Shown piece by piece: positions 8,910 through 17,164 of a stretch of 64,000 bases of DNA. The position numbers and the translations under genes were made by a program. Location of the stretch: NCBI RefSeq assembly GCF_027213965.1, contig NZ_JAPWGX010000006.1:1-64000 (forward strand), written 5' to 3'. Each line of letters starts with the position of its first letter. Position 1 is the first letter of the stretch. The stretch is from Maritalea porphyrae (GTDB lineage Bacteria; Pseudomonadota; Alphaproteobacteria; Rhizobiales; Devosiaceae). The notes beneath the pieces are model-generated. The model was given only the letters and a program-made list of their open reading frames with translations. It ran no database searches and was not told the DNA's origin.

Positions 8910-8931
8910 TGACTGACTAATTAGTCAATCA
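8910..8931. promoter_or_regulatory. TetR operator upstream of the TetR gene
   Basis: A perfect 14-base palindrome TGACTAATTAGTCA (8914-8927) that extends to 22 bases with a single mismatched pair (TGAcTGA...TCAaTCA). It is 8 bases upstream of the TetR frame. Together with 8157-8174 it defines a TGAYTGA half-site. Confidence 0.75.
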
Positions 8932-9026
8932 CACCTCATCGAACTCGCTTTTGCTAAAAAACGAACAGTGCCGTTTTCGCCAAAAGATCAATTGGCACAC
9001 ACTCAAGAGCCTGCTAAAGAAAAAAC

Positions 9027-9395
9027 ATGTCGATGAGAATGCACCAAACACTATTAGACCTAGAACGCGCAATTCTTGCGCCCAACAATCGTGCCAACAC
9101 GGATTTTCTGATGAATATGCTGACATCAGATTTTCTAGAAGTCGGCGCCTCTGGCACCCGCTACACCCGAGCAAACATCATCGAGCATTTGCGCGAAAAG
9201 CCGGGTTTTGATGGCCCAAGATCTATTGAAAACTTCTTCGCAAAACAATTGAGCGAAGACACCTGGATCGTGAATTATCGCATTCCGGAAACCTCAACCC
9301 AGCGCACCTCGATTTGGCAAAAGCGCGGCGGTGAATGGAAAATGCGTTTCCACCAAGGCACTGTAGAGCAAAAAAACAAAGCCCTATCGCACTAG
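9027..9395 (+). CDS. NTF2-like / DUF4440 domain protein
   Basis: 122 residues, the usual size of a single SnoaL/DUF4440 domain. Seen: LERAILAPNNRANTDFLMNMLTSDFLEVGASGTRYTRANIIEHL, then WIVNYRIPE...TSIWQKRGGEWKMRFHQGT, the pattern of this cone-shaped barrel. Such proteins bind small molecules and may be enzymes, but the activity is not predictable. No strong ribosome binding site; internal ATGs at codons 3 and 5 are alternatives. It overlaps the convergent GyrI-like gene by 12 bases. Confidence 0.75.
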   Translation: MSMRMHQTLLDLERAILAPNNRANTDFLMNMLTSDFLEVGASGTRYTRANIIEHLREKPGFDGPRSIENFFAKQLSEDTWIVNYRIPETSTQRTSIWQKRGGEWKMRFHQGTVEQKNKALSH

Positions 9396-10004
9396 CTCTC
9401 TAACAGGCTGTCGAACAATAGTTTTGCGCTTTTCCGGCGCTGTTCGTTTGGGATCACCTAAATAGATTTCATGATAATGACCGTGAGCTTCTAGTTCCTG
9501 CGCGGGCAAATAGTCGTGATAAAGCCGGTCCAATGTGGGACGCACCTCTTCGTTCGGACCAATATGCATGATTTGAACACAAAGACCCTCTTCAAATCTT
9601 TCCATACGCATGCCCTTTGGTGGGCGCTGACCTCGCTGTTCAGCCACTTTTTTCAACGAAAGGGCAAACGCGTCTTCTTCAAGCCAATCAGGCAGCGGAA
9701 TCATCAACCGCCACTTCAGTCTATCGCGGTTCCCTTCGATCAAATCCTTCATATCGTCAGCCCACCAAAGTGTTTCCAGCGGCGGTTCAATAAAGTCTTT
9801 GCCCATGACTATTTTTGCCTCTTTGCGGATAGGTTGAATGGCCGCAAAAAGCCACTTTAATCCCGCTTCATATTCACCAGCAGTCGGATCGCCTGCCCCA
9901 TCCAGCATCGCAAAAGGCAAGTTTGGCACAAGCACCTGAGAAAACTCATCGCTTGGCGGTTGATAGAGCTCTTTTAGTCTGAGTTTGAGGTCTTCAAATG
10001 CCAT
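9384..10004 (-). CDS. GyrI-like small-molecule-binding domain protein
   Basis: 206 residues, the length of the COG4832 type: a stand-alone GyrI-like domain without DNA-binding part. Seen: EYEAGLKWLFAAIQPIRKEAK, PPLETLWWADD, MRMERFEEGLCVQIMHIGPNEEVRPTLDRLYHDY and GHYHEIYLGDPKRTAPEKRKTIVRQPV, the signature stretches with conserved Trp, Glu and the YLGDPRR-like motif. Members bind or hydrolyse small ligands. It ends the minus operon of the FAD monooxygenase, 28 bases after DUF2783, and its ATG follows GAGGGA. Confidence 0.85.
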   Translation of the reverse strand: MAFEDLKLRLKELYQPPSDEFSQVLVPNLPFAMLDGAGDPTAGEYEAGLKWLFAAIQPIRKEAKIVMGKDFIEPPLETLWWADDMKDLIEGNRDRLKWRLMIPLPDWLEEDAFALSLKKVAEQRGQRPPKGMRMERFEEGLCVQIMHIGPNEEVRPTLDRLYHDYLPAQELEAHGHYHEIYLGDPKRTAPEKRKTIVRQPVRELVR

Positions 10005-10032
10005 GTCTGGTCCCTCTTAACTGCGCGGCGAA

Positions 10033-10224
10033 TTAGCCCCCCGGATGCGCCGCAGCTTCCATCGCCGCTCTTAGCACATCCCGGTCGCCTATATGATTGG
10101 CCAACAATAGGATCAACCGCGCATTGATGTCTTGGCTTTCTTTCGGGGTTTTGTCTTCATGCAACGCCAGCAGGTCAGCATAAAAATCATCCGCTTTTGC
10201 AATATTTGGCTTAGTGTTGAGCAT
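10033..10224 (-). CDS. DUF2783 domain protein
   Basis: 63 residues, the whole length of DUF2783. Seen: a helical DDFYADLLALHEDK and SQDINARLILLLANHIGDRDVLRAAMEAA. Its function is unknown; members are repeatedly encoded next to aromatic-ring FAD monooxygenases, as here (8 bases after the monooxygenase stop, with AGGGAAG before the ATG). It may be a small partner or stabiliser of that enzyme. Confidence 0.85.
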   Translation of the reverse strand: MLNTKPNIAKADDFYADLLALHEDKTPKESQDINARLILLLANHIGDRDVLRAAMEAAAHPGG

Positions 10225-10232
10225 CTTCTTCC

Positions 10233-11843
10233 CTACCCGCGTCCGGTTGCACGTGCCACTGCAGCGCGCACTTTTGTTTCATCAAACGCGCACCAACGCG
10301 CCGCCACATGTTGATCAGGTCGCATCAGATAAACAGCTGACGGCTGCGCGCCCAAATAACGCTCTGCAAACGCCTTATCGGCGTGTTTTGACGTATCGAT
10401 CTTTAAGGTTTCAACCCCAATACCACACACATCCAACATCTCAGGTACATCACAATTGATCGCCAACAATTGGAACCTATTGCCCAACTGATCACCCAAC
10501 CATCCGCCTTCTAAGGGCGCATCCACATAGGGCGCGCCAGGCCGCGTGCCAACCGGCAATGCTTCGTCATCATCCCCATTCAGCGGTGACCCATCATAAA
10601 TTGCTGGCACCGACAAACGACCTGAATTGACCAAGGGGCGTGCAAATTCATAATGCTCCGCCAAATCTAAAACCGCATTGCGGAATGCGCGGCTCACATC
10701 AGATTTTGGCGTAATGAAGTCGGTTGACCGGGTGGAGTTGAGAATATTCTCATCCGCACCATAAACCCGTTCCCAGTTATAACTGTCCAACAAGCTTTCA
10801 GGCGCATGCCCGTCCATCACCAATTTGAGCTTCCAGCACAGATTATCTGTGTCCTGCAAACCGGAGTTTGCACCACGTGCCCCAAAAGGCGAAACTTGGT
10901 GCGCGGCGTCACCCGCAAAGATGACATGTCCATGGCGGAATTGTTCCATCCGGCGACACTGGAAGGTATAGATCGACACCCACTCAATCTCAAACTTAGC
11001 GTCTTCGCCAAGCATGGCTTTTAGGCGCGGGATCACATTTTCCTCGCGCTTTTCTTTTTCTTTGTCGATGTTCCAGCCAAGCTGCAAATCGATCCGCCAC
11101 ACATTATCCGGCTGAGAATGCAGCAGTGCCGATTGTCCTCGGTTGAACGGGGGATCAAACCAGAACCAACGCTCCACCGGAAAATCCGCTTCCATGATCA
11201 CATCAGCGATCAAGAAATTATCTTCAAACACCCGCCCGTCAAAATCTAGGTTGAGCATCTGCCGGATCGGCGAAGCAGCCCCGTCACAAACAATCAGCCA
11301 GTCTGTATCGAGCTGGTAAGGACCGTCAGGCGTTTCAATTGAAATTCTTGCACCATCTTCTTGTTGGTCCACATGGGTGACTTTGTTACGCCCTCGAATT
11401 TCAATGGGTTTGCCTTCACGTTGCAATTCAAACGCCCGCTCCACCAAATATTGCTCGAAATAATATTGCTGCAGATTAATGAAGGCGGGGCGCTTATGCC
11501 CGCCCTCTGGCAACAGGTCAAAATCATAGACTTGGCGTTCATCAAAGAACACTTTGCCCAAGTTCCACAAAACACCCTTGTCGACAAATTCGTCACCACA
11601 GCCAAGCCGGTCCAAAATCTCCAATGGCCGCTTCGCATAGCATACGGCCCGCGAACCCCAGCTTACCTTGTCGTTGTCGTCAACAACAACAACCGGAACG
11701 TCTTGCATGGCCAAATCAATGGCAGCACCTAAACCGATCGGCCCCGCACCAACAACAACGACCGGATGCCGAACAACCTCGCCGGCATCCTGATCCACAC
11801 TACGTTTATATGGATAAAGCGGTGTTTCAAAAATTTTGGTCAT
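10233..11843 (-). CDS. FAD-dependent aromatic monooxygenase (MhpA/PheA type)
   Basis: 536 residues. A class A flavoprotein hydroxylase: FAD-binding VVVGAGPIGLGAAIDLA (about residues 29-45), the NAD(P)H-contacting region with DWLIVCDGAASPIRQ, and the second flavin motif IFAGDAAHQVSPFGARGANSGLQD (about 310-333), ending in a thioredoxin-like C-terminal part as in 3-(3-hydroxyphenyl)propionate and phenol hydroxylases. It presumably hydroxylates a phenolic ring ortho or para to the existing hydroxyl. The nearness of hmgA suggests 3-hydroxyphenylacetate or a similar route into homogentisate, but the substrate cannot be read off. GGGGAGGAAG precedes the ATG. Confidence 0.88.
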   Translation of the reverse strand: MTKIFETPLYPYKRSVDQDAGEVVRHPVVVVGAGPIGLGAAIDLAMQDVPVVVVDDNDKVSWGSRAVCYAKRPLEILDRLGCGDEFVDKGVLWNLGKVFFDERQVYDFDLLPEGGHKRPAFINLQQYYFEQYLVERAFELQREGKPIEIRGRNKVTHVDQQEDGARISIETPDGPYQLDTDWLIVCDGAASPIRQMLNLDFDGRVFEDNFLIADVIMEADFPVERWFWFDPPFNRGQSALLHSQPDNVWRIDLQLGWNIDKEKEKREENVIPRLKAMLGEDAKFEIEWVSIYTFQCRRMEQFRHGHVIFAGDAAHQVSPFGARGANSGLQDTDNLCWKLKLVMDGHAPESLLDSYNWERVYGADENILNSTRSTDFITPKSDVSRAFRNAVLDLAEHYEFARPLVNSGRLSVPAIYDGSPLNGDDDEALPVGTRPGAPYVDAPLEGGWLGDQLGNRFQLLAINCDVPEMLDVCGIGVETLKIDTSKHADKAFAERYLGAQPSAVYLMRPDQHVAARWCAFDETKVRAAVARATGRG

Positions 11844-11876
11844 TCTTCCTCCCCAAAAGAACGATTGCGTCTGTTC

Positions 11877-12827
11877 TTAGCCCTGCAACTGGTTCCACAT
11901 GTCAATGTCACGCTCAGCGGTCCAAATGCGCGGTGTATCAATATCCAACGCCTCGTCGTATGCACGCGACACATTGAACGGAAGGCAATGCTCATAAATC
12001 GCATAGTCGCCAAACTTAGGATCGCACGCCGCTCGAACTGCATCCCAAGCTTCTTTGAGCGAACCACCGCGCAAGGCAACGCGCGCTGCAGGCAGATAGG
12101 TTGAGCGTACAAAATCGGACGTATTATCAAGCGCTGCATTCACAAGCTTCTTGCCCACCAGCGCATCACCGCGCCCGGGTGCAATCGCATCAACGTCAAA
12201 AGAGCGGATCGCTTCAATCGTGTTGGTCCAATCGTGGAAATGTCCATCACCGCAATAACAAGCTGAATGATATTCAACAATATCGCCGGTAAACATCACA
12301 TTCTCGTCGCCCACATAAGCAACAATATCGCCCGCCGTGTGCGCACGACCCAAATGCATCAGGTCGACCCGACGCTTGCCCAAATAAATCGACATGCGCT
12401 TGTTAAAAGTTGTGGTTGGCCAGGTGAGGCCAGGAATACTTTCATGTCCCTGAAACAAGCGTGGGAACCGACCAAATTCGCTATCCCAATCTTCTTGCCC
12501 ACGCTCTGCAACCATCGAGCGCGCTTTTTCAGACATCACCACTTGGCCCGCGCCATAGGCTGAAGCCCCCAAAACACGCACCGCATGATAGTGAGTTAGA
12601 ACCACATGTGAAATCGGCTTATCGGTGACGCTGCGCACCTTTTCGACCACCATGTTGGCAAGCCGAGGCGTTGCCTGCGCGTCAATAATCATCACGCTAT
12701 CGTCGCCAATAACAACCCCCGTATTCGGATCGCCCTCAGCGGTAAATGCGTACAGATCACGCCCAACCTCAGTAAACGAGATCTTTTTGTCCGCCATATC
12801 TCCAGTAGATGCGAATGCTTTTGCCAT
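11877..12827 (-). CDS. Metallo-beta-lactamase-fold protein with a degenerate second metal site
   Basis: 316 residues from the ATG at 12827, which follows GAGGAG; the frame is open to 12959 but has no signal there. The MBL fold is clear: VMIIDAQ, LTHYHAVR (79-84), RAHTAGD (161-167), MFTGD (178-182) and a late APGRGD. The usual HxHxDH motif reads HYHAVR, and the usual PGHG reads PGRG (Arg219). So His79, His81, His163 and Asp182 are kept, while the Asp-His of site 2 and the last His ligand are Val, Arg and Arg. A one-metal or non-hydrolytic protein is likely. It is the first gene of the operon with the FAD monooxygenase and DUF2783, starting 34 bases upstream. Confidence 0.88.
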   Translation of the reverse strand: MAKAFASTGDMADKKISFTEVGRDLYAFTAEGDPNTGVVIGDDSVMIIDAQATPRLANMVVEKVRSVTDKPISHVVLTHYHAVRVLGASAYGAGQVVMSEKARSMVAERGQEDWDSEFGRFPRLFQGHESIPGLTWPTTTFNKRMSIYLGKRRVDLMHLGRAHTAGDIVAYVGDENVMFTGDIVEYHSACYCGDGHFHDWTNTIEAIRSFDVDAIAPGRGDALVGKKLVNAALDNTSDFVRSTYLPAARVALRGGSLKEAWDAVRAACDPKFGDYAIYEHCLPFNVSRAYDEALDIDTPRIWTAERDIDMWNQLQG

Positions 12828-13077
12828 GTGTTTTCTCCTCGCACAAATGAGCTCTTGCCAATTACAAATCATCAGGCGCTTCAGGCACCCCCAATTTGCA
12901 ACCGTCAAGCGATCATCCCCTATTCGCTCAAATTTAAGTCGCGCCCAGATTAGTTTCAATCGTAACTATGTCAAGTGCAACTTGTTCACCTTTCGGCATC
13001 CATTTGCAATTTGAGGTGAATCAAAACCACTATGGTTGATACTGTTAAGCTGGGGCAGACAAATAGGGGAATTTGAA

Positions 13078-14304
13078 ATGTCAGAGCAATCAACCACACT
13101 AAAACGCACGCTGACATTGCCATTGCTGATTTTTTACGGCGTTGGCGTCACTATTGGTGCAGGCATTTTTGCGCTTATTGGCGAGACGATATCGATCGCA
13201 GGCAACAAAGCCCCAATCGGGTTCGTTTTAGCGGGCATTATCGCAGCAGCCACCGGCCTATCCTACGCCAAATTGGCAGCGGTTTATCCCCGCGCCGCTG
13301 GTGAAGCCGTTTTTGTAAACATCGGCATGGGGCAAAATTGGGGGCGCTTGGTCGGCATTGGCGTCACCATCACCGCCATTGTTTCAAGCGCCGTCATTGC
13401 CATTGCATTTGCAGGATATTTGGGTCAACTGATCCCACTGCCCGCGCCAATTTTGGTCATTGGCATTGTTGCCCTATTAACATTGATCGCCTGTTTGGGC
13501 GTCACACAAAGTGTAATTTTTGCAGCCATTATTACAGCGATCGAACTTGGCGCCCTCATTCTGATTGTGTGGTTTGGCGCTAACAGTTTGACCGTACCCA
13601 GCAATTGGGTTGATGCTTTTGCGCCACCGTCCAGCTTTGAAATATGGCCCGCAATTTTCTCCGCAGCCCTGCTCGCTTTTTTTGCTTTTGTCGGATTTGA
13701 AGATATTGAAAACATGGCAGAAGAAACCATAAATCCGCACATCAATGTACCACTCGCCATCATCGCCACTTTGATCATCACGGTCATCATTTACGCACTT
13801 GTGGCGCTTGTTGCGGTGTCCGCTCCTGATCCGACCGCCATCGCTCACTCCAAAGCACCTTTGGCCACCTTGTACGCGCAACTTACCGGGGGCAGTGGCG
13901 AGTTGATTGCGGCGGCGGCAACCATTGCCATGGTCAATGGTATTTTGGTGCAAATCATTATGGGTGCGCGGGTGATATTTGGCATGAGCAAAGAGGGCAT
14001 GCTCCCGCAAGGCTTGTCCCATGTGCACCCAAAACTAAAAACCCCAATTCGCGCAACCATTGGTGTCGCCGTATTAATTACCGTTCTGGCGCTAACGTTC
14101 CCACTTGGCGGTTTGGCCCGCACCACCGCCGCCGTCATTCTAACGGTTTTTACCTTGGTCAATATATCCCTTTGGCGCATCGGCAACCGAAAACAAGCAG
14201 ACCCAAGCCTGCAACGTTGGAAATATCTTGGTTTGCTTGGGGCGGCCCTATCTGCTGGGTTGTTGATCATTGAATTGATCAATCAAATTTCAACCCTGTT
14301 CTAA
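13078..14304 (+). CDS. APC-family amino acid permease
   Basis: 408 residues, an integral membrane protein with about twelve hydrophobic segments. Diagnostic: FYGVGVTIGAGIFALIGE near the N-terminus, the substrate-binding unwound part of TM1 in APC carriers, plus FFAFVGFEDIENMAEETINPHINVPLAI (TM6 region) typical of the cationic/general amino acid subgroup. The start at 13078 follows AGGGGAA; the frame opens earlier at 13036. It is divergent from the MBL operon, and its stop overlaps the convergent SDR by four bases. The substrate is not known. Confidence 0.9.
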   Translation: MSEQSTTLKRTLTLPLLIFYGVGVTIGAGIFALIGETISIAGNKAPIGFVLAGIIAAATGLSYAKLAAVYPRAAGEAVFVNIGMGQNWGRLVGIGVTITAIVSSAVIAIAFAGYLGQLIPLPAPILVIGIVALLTLIACLGVTQSVIFAAIITAIELGALILIVWFGANSLTVPSNWVDAFAPPSSFEIWPAIFSAALLAFFAFVGFEDIENMAEETINPHINVPLAIIATLIITVIIYALVALVAVSAPDPTAIAHSKAPLATLYAQLTGGSGELIAAAATIAMVNGILVQIIMGARVIFGMSKEGMLPQGLSHVHPKLKTPIRATIGVAVLITVLALTFPLGGLARTTAAVILTVFTLVNISLWRIGNRKQADPSLQRWKYLGLLGAALSAGLLIIELINQISTLF

Positions 14305-15101
14305 CCCGCTGTCCAGCCCCCATCTATTGACAAAGATGTACCCGTGATTGAGCGCGCAAGGTCGCCACAAAGGAAACCGGCAAGTTCTGCAACCTCTTCA
14401 ATCTGCACAAATTTTTTGGTGGGCTGAGGTTGCAACATGATGTTTTGGATAACATCTTGCTCACTCATACCATGCACTTTGCACTGGTCTGCCAATTGCT
14501 GTTCAACCAATGGGGTCCAAACATATCCCGGGCAGATTGCATTGCAGGTGATGCCGTGTTCAGCATGTTCCAACGCCGTTGCTTTGGTTAGTCCCAATAT
14601 CCCATGTTTTGCTGCCACATAAGCCGACTTGAAAGGCGAAGCCACCAGCCCGTGGGCCGAAGCAACATTGATGATGCGCCCCCAGTTGCGAGACTGCATG
14701 GCGGGCAAAACACGCTTGGTCAGATAAAACGCAGAAGAAAGGTTGATGTTTAATATTTGCTGCCACTTTTCGTCCGGAAAATCTGCGATCGCTTGCACAT
14801 GCTGAATGCCCACATTGTTGACCAAAATGTCCACGGCACCAATTGCCCCGAGCAAATCGTCAAAGGATGAATGATCCGACATATCCGCGGGGGCAAAAAC
14901 CATTTCTGGACCTTCAAGTGTGTTCACTTGCTCAAGCACAGCCGCCACCTGAGCAGGGCTTTCATGGCTATTTATCACCACGTCAGCACCCAGCGTTTTT
15001 AAGCGCGTGGCAACACCAAGGCCAATGCCGCTCGTGCCACCGGTTATCAGCGCGCGCTTGCCCCTTAGCCCGCTGTACCCATCCAACATAGAAACTGTCA
15101 T
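14301..15101 (-). CDS. bdhA: D-3-hydroxybutyrate dehydrogenase-like SDR
   Basis: 266 residues. Classical SDR: TGGTSGIGLG cofactor motif (about residues 20-29), NNVGIQHV, catalytic Ser in NVASAHGLVASPFKSAYVAAKHG with the Tyr-Lys pair, and AICPGYVWTPLVEQQL. The NVGIQHV and ASAHGLVASPFKSAY stretches are those of bacterial 3-hydroxybutyrate dehydrogenases, which oxidise 3-hydroxybutyrate to acetoacetate with NAD. It lies 15 bases downstream of the TRAP large permease gene, so it probably oxidises the imported hydroxy acid; a related substrate is possible. Confidence 0.85.
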   Translation of the reverse strand: MTVSMLDGYSGLRGKRALITGGTSGIGLGVATRLKTLGADVVINSHESPAQVAAVLEQVNTLEGPEMVFAPADMSDHSSFDDLLGAIGAVDILVNNVGIQHVQAIADFPDEKWQQILNINLSSAFYLTKRVLPAMQSRNWGRIINVASAHGLVASPFKSAYVAAKHGILGLTKATALEHAEHGITCNAICPGYVWTPLVEQQLADQCKVHGMSEQDVIQNIMLQPQPTKKFVQIEEVAELAGFLCGDLARSITGTSLSIDGGWTAG

Positions 15102-15116
15102 CGTTTTTTTCCGCCG

Positions 15117-16490
15117 CTAATTTGCATATGCAATTGAAGGCAACCACGTCACCAGATCTTTAAACACAAAGACAAGCACAAGCCCCAGCAATTGCAAACC
15201 AATAAACGGCAACACACCTGCATAAATGTGACGAACACTAATGCCGGCAGGCGCTGTTCCCTTTAAATAGAACAAAGCAAAGCCAACCGGTGGGGTGAGA
15301 AAAGACGTCTGCAGGCACACGGCAAACATTACGGTGAACCACACCAAATCAAAACCCAAACCAGCCACCACCGGACCGACGAGCGGCAAAATGATCAGGG
15401 TGATCTCAATCCAATCCAAAAAGAAGCCCAGCAAAAAGGTGAAAAAGAGAATGGTGATAATGATCCCCGTTGGCCCAAAGGGAAGCGAAAGCAAAGCGCC
15501 CTCAATCAACTCATCTCCGCCAAAACCACGGAACACGAGCGAGAACGCAGTCGCCCCCAAAAAGATAGCAAAAATAAACGCTGTGGTTTTGGTGGTTTCG
15601 CGGCACACCTCCATCAAAACCTTGTAGTTCAATTTGCCCGCAAATAGCGCCAACAAAAGCGCGCCAAATGCGCCAACGCCAGATGCTTCGGTTGGCGTGG
15701 CGATGCCCGCAAAAATTGAGCCGAGAACCGCAAGGATAAGCCCTGCAGGCGGCAGTACCGCCACAAACACACGCCACACCATCTTGCCCGAAATCGGCTC
15801 CACATCCTTTGGCGCAGGTGCAACACTTGGAAACAAGTTCGCCACCACCAAGATGTAAATGATATAGATTGAACCCAGCAAAATACCTGGGATCAATGCG
15901 CCCAAAAACAAATCGCCCACCGAAATTGCCAACCGGTCTGCCATCAACACAAGCATGATGGATGGTGGGATAAGAATGCCCAAAGTGCCCACCGAACAAA
16001 CAACGCCAGAGGCAAAAGACTTTGAATAGTTCGCTTGCATCATCACCGGCAATCCAAGAACCGACAACAGCACAACAGAGGCACCAATAATCCCCGTCGA
16101 TGCCGCCAACAAGATACCGATCAGCGCAACGGTTACCGCCAACCCGCCTCTTACCCGGCCGAAAAGCTTGGCAAAATCCGTAAGCAATTTGGACGCCAAA
16201 CCTGAGCGGTCAAGCATCAACCCCATGAATACAAACATAGGCAAAGCAACCAGCACCCAATTGTGCATCACGTCCCAAATCCGGTCGACTGTTGCAGAAC
16301 TGTAGGCCCAATCGACATAGAAAAAACTATTGGCCAATACATTCGTAAAGGCCCCCAAATACCAACCCAGCGCGGTAAATGCGACGGCTAAGCCACCCAA
16401 AATCCAAGCAACGGGAAAGCCTGTGAACAGCAAAAGAATAAAGGAGGCAAACATCGAAATGCAGATAATTTCATTGATTTCCATGATCAT
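15117..16490 (-). CDS. TRAP transporter large permease subunit (DctM family)
   Basis: 457 residues, full length. An integral membrane protein with twelve or so segments; seen are VAWILGGLAVAFTALG, GGLAVTVALIGILLAASTGIIGASVVLLSVLGLPVM, and LGFFLDWIEITLIILPLVGPVV, conserved DctM features. It couples Na+ flow to uptake of an organic acid delivered by the binding protein. The start overlaps the small-subunit stop (ATGA, 16487-16490), giving translational coupling. The GGAGGG inside the upstream gene serves as ribosome binding site. Confidence 0.94.
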   Translation of the reverse strand: MIMEINEIICISMFASFILLLFTGFPVAWILGGLAVAFTALGWYLGAFTNVLANSFFYVDWAYSSATVDRIWDVMHNWVLVALPMFVFMGLMLDRSGLASKLLTDFAKLFGRVRGGLAVTVALIGILLAASTGIIGASVVLLSVLGLPVMMQANYSKSFASGVVCSVGTLGILIPPSIMLVLMADRLAISVGDLFLGALIPGILLGSIYIIYILVVANLFPSVAPAPKDVEPISGKMVWRVFVAVLPPAGLILAVLGSIFAGIATPTEASGVGAFGALLLALFAGKLNYKVLMEVCRETTKTTAFIFAIFLGATAFSLVFRGFGGDELIEGALLSLPFGPTGIIITILFFTFLLGFFLDWIEITLIILPLVGPVVAGLGFDLVWFTVMFAVCLQTSFLTPPVGFALFYLKGTAPAGISVRHIYAGVLPFIGLQLLGLVLVFVFKDLVTWLPSIAYAN

Positions 16491-17095
16491 CGCCCTCCAT
16501 CTTGAGGCGGTAGCGTTTCACCGCCTCCGGTCAAAAAGGCAACCGCCCGACTGAGCCGCGACAGAGCCGCAAACAGCAGCAAAACGAAGCCGATGATGAG
16601 GAAAGACTTGATGGCCCACACAGCGGGCAGCCCACCGGGCGACCCTGAGACCTCATTAATCGACAATGAGTAGGTGAAAAACGGCACAGCGTAGATAATT
16701 ACAAACACCAAAAATGGGATCAGCAGCAAAATAATACCCAACGTTTCGACCCATGTTTTGACCTTTTTGGAGAATACCTCAGCAATCACATCAACCCGAA
16801 TATGATCGTCTGTGGTCAGGCAATAGGAAAGCCCGACCAAGAACCCAACTGCATAAAAATGCCATTGGATTTCTTCAAACTCAATGCGCCCTTTGCCAAA
16901 GACATAGCGCGACACAACATTGATCACGATGGTGGCCAACAGCAACAGCCAAACCCAGCTGACACCATGGCCGATCGCACGCAAGGCGCGATCGGTAATT
17001 CTTGAAAAAGCCGTTGTTGGCAAAAACTCGCCATAGGCATGGCCCGGCTCTTCGAGCATATGTTCTGGATGGTCCAGATCTTTTTTAATTGTCAT
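16487..17095 (-). CDS. TRAP transporter small permease subunit (DctQ family)
   Basis: 202 residues with four hydrophobic segments: VSWVWLLLLATIVINVVSRYV, IQWHFYAVGFLVGLSYCLTTDDHIRVDV, TLGIILLLIPFLVFVIIYAVPFF and a last one near AIKSFLIIGFVLLLFAAL. The DDHIRVDVI stretch is typical of DctQ subunits. It is located between the binding protein and the large permease, as usual. No good ribosome binding site is seen before the ATG. A 35-residue cytoplasmic N-terminus precedes TM1. Confidence 0.92.
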   Translation of the reverse strand: MTIKKDLDHPEHMLEEPGHAYGEFLPTTAFSRITDRALRAIGHGVSWVWLLLLATIVINVVSRYVFGKGRIEFEEIQWHFYAVGFLVGLSYCLTTDDHIRVDVIAEVFSKKVKTWVETLGIILLLIPFLVFVIIYAVPFFTYSLSINEVSGSPGGLPAVWAIKSFLIIGFVLLLFAALSRLSRAVAFLTGGGETLPPQDGGR

Positions 17096-17164
17096 TTACA
17101 TATCTGCTCGAACAGCAGACCTCCCCACAACCCAACGACCAACTGTTTTTAAGAACGCGTGCGC

